A stretch of 17,889 bases of DNA from Burkholderiaceae bacterium (GTDB taxonomy: Bacteria > Pseudomonadota > Gammaproteobacteria > Burkholderiales > Burkholderiaceae): NCBI GenBank assembly GCA_947371415.1, contig CANBPJ010000028.1, forward strand, positions 1 to 17,889, written 5' to 3'. The position numbers were made by a program, and so were the translations under genes. Of the stretch, positions 14,664 to 17,889 are shown in pieces. The notes beneath the pieces are model-generated. The model ran no database searches, had not been told where the DNA came from, and worked only from the letters and a program-made list of their open reading frames with translations. Each line of letters starts with the position of its first letter. Positions within the stretch are counted from its first letter, which is position 1.

Positions 14664-15962
14664 TTAAGCCGCTTCAGCATTAGGATCGGAGCGCTCCAAC
14701 TCTAAAGAAGCTGCGAGTAAGGCCAATCGTGCCACAACACCATAAAGATAGAAGCGATTTGGTGGCGCACTACCGGGCTTGGCGCCCAGGTCTGGCATCG
14801 AGTTTTGCTCAAATGCTAAAGGTACAAAATGCATGCCTGGTGCATTAAGATTCTCATCAGGTCCGCGGTCAGTGTGCACGCGATAGAAGCCGCCAATGAC
14901 ATAACGATCAATCATATACACCACTGGCTCAGCAACGGCTTCATTGACTTTCTCGAAGGTATAGACGCCCTCCTGAATCAATACATCACTCACCTCAAGA
15001 CCCTCTTTAACCACACTCATCTTATTGCGGTCTTTACGATTTAAGCCTTTGAGTTGAGATGGGTCATTCACCACCATCACACCCATGCCATAAGTGCCAG
15101 CATCCGCTTTCACAACGACATACGGTTTTTCTTTAATTCCGTACTCACGGTATTTCTTGGCAGTCTTCTTCAGTACTTTTTCGACGGCAGCCTGTAACTC
15201 TTCTTCACCCTTGCGCTCATGGAAATTCACATTAGAGCAACTCGCAAAATAGGGATTGATCATCCAAGGATCGATATCAACCACCTTCGCAAATTTTTTC
15301 GCCACTTCATCGTAAGCTGCAAAGTGATTGGATTTACGACGGACATGCCAGCCAGCATGTAGGCCCGGTAAGAGGTATTGCTCGTGTAAGTTCTCTAAGA
15401 TCGGTGGAATGCCTGCCGACAAATCATTATTCAACAGGATTGAACAAGGATCAAAATCTTTTAGTCCTAAGCGCTGCTTCTTCAAGCCAAGACGGGACAA
15501 TGGCTCCATCAAAAGACGATTGCCATCTGGTAAGTCAATCCATGTCGGTTTTTTAATCTCGTCAGACAAAGTACCCAAGCGGACATTGAGTCCCGCTTGA
15601 CGCAAGATCGATGACAAACGCGCAATGTTCTGCAAATAGAAAGTATTACGAGTGTGTCGCTCTGGTATCAGCAGTAGATTTTTTGCTTCTGGGCAAATCT
15701 TCTCAATCGCCGCCATGGCAGCCTGAACAGCCAAGGGCAACATTTGGGGGGAGAGATTATTAAAGCCACCCGGAAAGAGATTAGTATCAACCGGTGCCAG
15801 CTTAAAGCCTGCATTACGCAAATCCACCGAACAGTAGAACGGCGGAGTGTGCTCCTGCCATTCAAGCCTAAACCAGCGCTCGATCGTGGGAGTTGCTTCT
15901 AATACCTTCGACTCGAGATCGAGAAGAGGGCCGCTAAGGGCAGTGATGAGATGTGGGACCAT
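14664..15962 (-). CDS. gshA: Glutamate-cysteine ligase (proteobacterial GshA type)
   Basis: This enzyme catalyses the first step of glutathione synthesis. The 432-residue sequence belongs to the GshA family first defined in Acidithiobacillus-like proteobacteria, unrelated in sequence to the E. coli enzyme. Typical segments are MVPHLITALSGPLLDLE at the start, FRLEWQEHTPPFYCSVDLRN (31-50), APVDTNLFPGGFNNLSPQM (56-74) and the nucleotide-binding VVVKADAGTYGMGVMVV (282-298). The start at 15962 matches the conserved MVPH beginning. A -10-like TACAAT lies six bases upstream and there is no Shine-Dalgarno sequence. It is the first gene of the five-gene unit with gshB and the PTS genes. Confidence 0.95.
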   Translation of the reverse strand: MVPHLITALSGPLLDLESKVLEATPTIERWFRLEWQEHTPPFYCSVDLRNAGFKLAPVDTNLFPGGFNNLSPQMLPLAVQAAMAAIEKICPEAKNLLLIPERHTRNTFYLQNIARLSSILRQAGLNVRLGTLSDEIKKPTWIDLPDGNRLLMEPLSRLGLKKQRLGLKDFDPCSILLNNDLSAGIPPILENLHEQYLLPGLHAGWHVRRKSNHFAAYDEVAKKFAKVVDIDPWMINPYFASCSNVNFHERKGEEELQAAVEKVLKKTAKKYREYGIKEKPYVVVKADAGTYGMGVMVVNDPSQLKGLNRKDRNKMSVVKEGLEVSDVLIQEGVYTFEKVNEAVAEPVVYMIDRYVIGGFYRVHTDRGPDENLNAPGMHFVPLAFEQNSMPDLGAKPGSAPPNRFYLYGVVARLALLAASLELERSDPNAEAA

Positions 15963-15968
15963 TTCACC

Positions 15969-15974
15969 ATTGTA
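15969..15974 (-). promoter_or_regulatory. Candidate -10 box for the gshA-gshB-PTS unit
   Basis: TACAAT on the minus strand (15974 to 15969), five of six consensus bases, is followed by GGTGAA and the gshA ATG. Transcription from it would be leaderless. It sits just after the amtB terminators. No clear -35 is visible because that region is occupied by the terminator stem. Confidence 0.4.
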
Positions 15975-15980
15975 AGATTT

Positions 15981-16014
15981 TTAAAAGAAAGACGCGGAAT
16001 CCGAGGATCCCGCG
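15981..16014 (-). terminator. Second rho-independent terminator downstream of amtB
   Basis: On the minus strand CGCGGGATC-CTCG-GATTCCGCG forms a 9-bp stem with one mismatch and a 4-base loop, followed by the pyrimidine run TCTTTCTTTT. It is a backup to the first terminator and lies just before the gshA promoter candidate. Confidence 0.7.
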
Positions 16015-16017
16015 CTT

Positions 16018-16048
16018 AAAAACCGGGCAGCTAGCAAAAGCCGCCCAG
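16018..16048 (-). terminator. Rho-independent terminator of glnK-amtB
   Basis: On the minus strand CTGGGCGGC and GCTGCCCGG pair over 9 bp (two G-U pairs) with an 8-base loop and are followed directly by TTTTT. It lies 20 bp after the amtB stop and is the strongest terminator in the window. Confidence 0.85.
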
Positions 16049-16067
16049 TGAGGGGTAAAAACGCTAA

Positions 16068-17531
16068 TTAAGACTCGTAAGCAGACTCACCGTGGGAAGT
16101 GATGTCCAAGCCTTCGCGCTCTTCATCTTCCTTAACGCGGAGGCCAATCACCATATCAACCAATTTGTAGGCGATAAAGGAAACTACGCCAGACCAAATT
16201 AAGGTAACGATGACACCTTGACTCTGAATCCACAATTGGCTAGCGATTGAGTAATCAGGAGCTGCAGCATTAGCTACGTAATCCCAAATACCTGTTCCGC
16301 CTAAAGCTGGGTCTGCGAATACACCAGTTAACAAAGCGCCTAAGATACCGCCAACGCCATGAACACCGAATACATCCAAGCTGTCGTCTGAGCCCAAAAT
16401 CTTCTTGAGACCAGTAACACCCCACAAGCAAATTACACCAGCAGCAGCACCGATTACGAGGGCACCCATTGGGCCAACGAAACCAGCAGCAGGAGTGATC
16501 GCAACCAAACCAGCTACGCAACCAGATGCGCCACCCAACATGGAAGGCTTACCTTTGTGAACCCACTCAGCAACAGACCAAGTCAATACTGCTGCAGCAG
16601 TTGCCAACAATGTGTTTACGAATGCTAAGGCTGCGCTGCCGTTTGCTTCGAGAGCAGAACCAGCATTGAAACCAAACCAACCGAACCACAATAGTGAAGC
16701 ACCAATCATGACAAATACTAAGTTATGTGGCTTCATTGCTTCTTTGCCGTAACCCAAACGTTTGCCGATCACGAATGAACCTACCAAGCCTGCAATCGCA
16801 GCATTGATATGAACAACGGTACCGCCAGCAAAGTCGAGAACACCTTTCTGCCACAACCAACCAGCACGAGCTGTGATTGCTTCAAGTGATGCAGCATCTT
16901 TGATGTCGTCAGGACCAGGCCAGAACCAAACCATGTGAGCGATTGGCAAGTAGCTAAATGTGAACCACAAAATCACAAACAAAATGATTGCAGAAAACTT
17001 AGCACGCTCAGCAAATGAACCAATGATCAAGCAGCAGGTAATCGTTGCGAATGCAGCTTGGAAGGCCATGAATACATACTCAGGAATCACAATACCTTTA
17101 CTAAAGGTAGCTGCTACTGAGTCTGGAGTCATGCCAGCCAAGAACAAGCGATCGAGTCCACCAATGAATGCGCCGCCTTCAGTAAATGCAAAGCTATATC
17201 CATAGAGAGACCACAACACGGTAATGAGCGCGAAAACAAACATGCACTGTACAAGTACAGAAAGAATGTTTTTGCTACGTGTCAAACCGCCGTAGAACAA
17301 AGCCAAACCTGGCAATGTCATCAAGATTACTAGTGCAGTACACACCAGAACCCAGGCTGTATCACCCTTGTTAGGCACTAAGGCAGGCGCTGCAGCAACC
17401 GCAGCTGCAGCAGCAGCGGCAACTGGCTTAGCTTCATCAGCAAAAGCTGGCGAAGCCACCATGACACTGGTTGCACCAATGGCCAAGGCCATTGCACTTC
17501 CAGCTAGGAGTCGTTTCATCCAAGTTAACAT
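16068..17531 (-). CDS. amtB: Ammonium transporter AmtB
   Basis: This trimeric inner-membrane ammonium channel has 487 residues from the ATG at 17531. It starts with a signal peptide (about 1-31, ending ASPAFA-DE), an unusual alanine-rich linker (39-50), then 11 membrane helices. Pore residues match E. coli AmtB at a constant offset of 73: Asp233 in LDFAGGTVVH, His241 and His391 (twin histidines) and Ser292. The cytoplasmic tail REGLDITSHGESAYES is the GlnK-binding end. The frame is open upstream to 17663, but the longer forms overlap glnK; the AGAGAGG Shine-Dalgarno sequence fixes the start. It is 13 bp after glnK, a classical pair for nitrogen-limited ammonium uptake. Confidence 0.96.
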   Translation of the reverse strand: MLTWMKRLLAGSAMALAIGATSVMVASPAFADEAKPVAAAAAAAVAAAPALVPNKGDTAWVLVCTALVILMTLPGLALFYGGLTRSKNILSVLVQCMFVFALITVLWSLYGYSFAFTEGGAFIGGLDRLFLAGMTPDSVAATFSKGIVIPEYVFMAFQAAFATITCCLIIGSFAERAKFSAIILFVILWFTFSYLPIAHMVWFWPGPDDIKDAASLEAITARAGWLWQKGVLDFAGGTVVHINAAIAGLVGSFVIGKRLGYGKEAMKPHNLVFVMIGASLLWFGWFGFNAGSALEANGSAALAFVNTLLATAAAVLTWSVAEWVHKGKPSMLGGASGCVAGLVAITPAAGFVGPMGALVIGAAAGVICLWGVTGLKKILGSDDSLDVFGVHGVGGILGALLTGVFADPALGGTGIWDYVANAAAPDYSIASQLWIQSQGVIVTLIWSGVVSFIAYKLVDMVIGLRVKEDEEREGLDITSHGESAYES

Positions 17532-17537
17532 TTTGAA

Positions 17538-17544
17538 CCTCTCT
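17538..17544 (-). promoter_or_regulatory. Shine-Dalgarno sequence of amtB
   Basis: AGAGAGG on the minus strand lies six bases before the ATG at 17531 and just after the glnK stop, which decides the amtB start against longer in-frame options. Confidence 0.8.
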
Positions 17545-17883
17545 TTAAAGTGCTGACGCGCCGGTTTCACCGGTACGAATGCGAATGACGTGTTCAACTG
17601 GAGAGACAAAAATCTTGCCATCGCCAATCTTGCCAGTACGAGCTGATTTTTCAATTGCTTCAATCGCTCGCTCTAAGATGCCATCTTCAACAGCAGCTTC
17701 AATTTTTACCTTAGGTAAAAAGTCGACTACATATTCAGCGCCACGATATAACTCAGTGTGACCTTTTTGACGGCCAAAGCCTTTAACTTCAGTGACGGTG
17801 ATGCCCGAAACTCCCACTTCCGAGAGAGCTTCGCGCACTTCGTCAAGCTTGAAGGGCTTGATGATTGCGGTAATTAATTTCAT
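17545..17883 (-). CDS. glnK: PII nitrogen regulatory protein GlnK/GlnB
   Basis: PII proteins are trimeric sensors of 2-oxoglutarate and ATP/ADP. This 112-residue protein is complete. It begins MKLITAIIKPFKLDEVREAL, has the T-loop with the uridylylation site Tyr51 in YRGAEYVVDFLPK, and the B and C loop motifs RTGKIGDGKIFV and VIRIRTGE. Linkage to amtB indicates the GlnK role, blocking AmtB when nitrogen is plentiful, though GlnB and GlnK cannot be told apart firmly by sequence. The promoter lies outside the window: only six bases before the start codon are visible, so a sigma-54 or NtrC site cannot be judged. Confidence 0.95.
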   Translation of the reverse strand: MKLITAIIKPFKLDEVREALSEVGVSGITVTEVKGFGRQKGHTELYRGAEYVVDFLPKVKIEAAVEDGILERAIEAIEKSARTGKIGDGKIFVSPVEHVIRIRTGETGASAL

Positions 17884-17889
17884 ACGTTT

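Noticed and set aside
17368..17556. Alanine-rich stretch and repeated GCAGC codons in amtB taken as a repeat array
   Set aside because: It is short and in frame, and is simply the Ala-rich linker after the signal peptide.
17532..17663. Longer amtB start at 17663
   Set aside because: It would overlap most of the glnK 3' end and hide the signal peptide; AGAGAGG upstream of 17531 fixes the start.

Overview
The window looks like chromosomal core sequence of a free-living betaproteobacterium in the Burkholderiaceae, most likely Polynucleobacter or a close relative. The evidence is the gene order (cox genes / methyltransferase-comF-trmL / gpsA-secB-grxC-rhodanese / gpmA-S41 protease-thiF / gshA-gshB-EIIA-HPr-EI / glnK-amtB), the proteobacterial-type GshA, the CoxB with a fused cytochrome c domain, moderate AT-richness and very tight spacing. 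The genus is inferred from recall of this synteny, not from a search. No RNA genes, insertion sequences, CRISPR arrays, prophage or clear horizontally acquired segments were seen.

Layout. (1) 1-3724, minus strand: a cytochrome c oxidase operon read coxB, ctaD (coxA), a 43-residue small assembly protein, ctaG and a DUF2970 protein cut by the window edge. It has a good promoter candidate at 3815-3843. (2) 3906-4709, minus: a BioC-like SAM methyltransferase, divergent from (3) comF-trmL at 4733-5972, plus. (4) 5980-8258, minus: rhodanese, grxC, secB, gpsA, divergent from (5) gpmA, an S41 protease and a ThiF/MoeB-like E1 enzyme at 8281-11205, plus. (6) 11226-15962, minus: gshA, gshB, a mannose-type PTS EIIA, ptsH and ptsI, packed as one apparent operon. 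(7) 16068-17883, minus: glnK-amtB, closed by two tandem terminator hairpins.

How the genes work together. Region 1 builds an aa3/caa3-type terminal oxidase and its copper-insertion factor. Region 4 groups thiol/redox and export functions with phospholipid precursor synthesis. Region 6 joins glutathione synthesis to a PTS that lacks any sugar permease here, which points to a regulatory phosphorelay. Region 7 is the ammonium sensor-transporter pair. Carbon, nitrogen and redox control therefore sit side by side.

The most interesting unexplained signal is regulatory. At four transcription-unit heads (methyltransferase, rhodanese, gpmA, gshA) a -10-like hexamer ends exactly six bases before the start codon with no Shine-Dalgarno sequence; comF is close, at nine bases. 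Genes inside operons do not show this. It suggests leaderless mRNAs, and two of the sites are divergent pairs whose -10 boxes overlap. One of these is built on a perfect 16-bp palindrome. No dramatic new enzyme system was found; the genes themselves are largely housekeeping.
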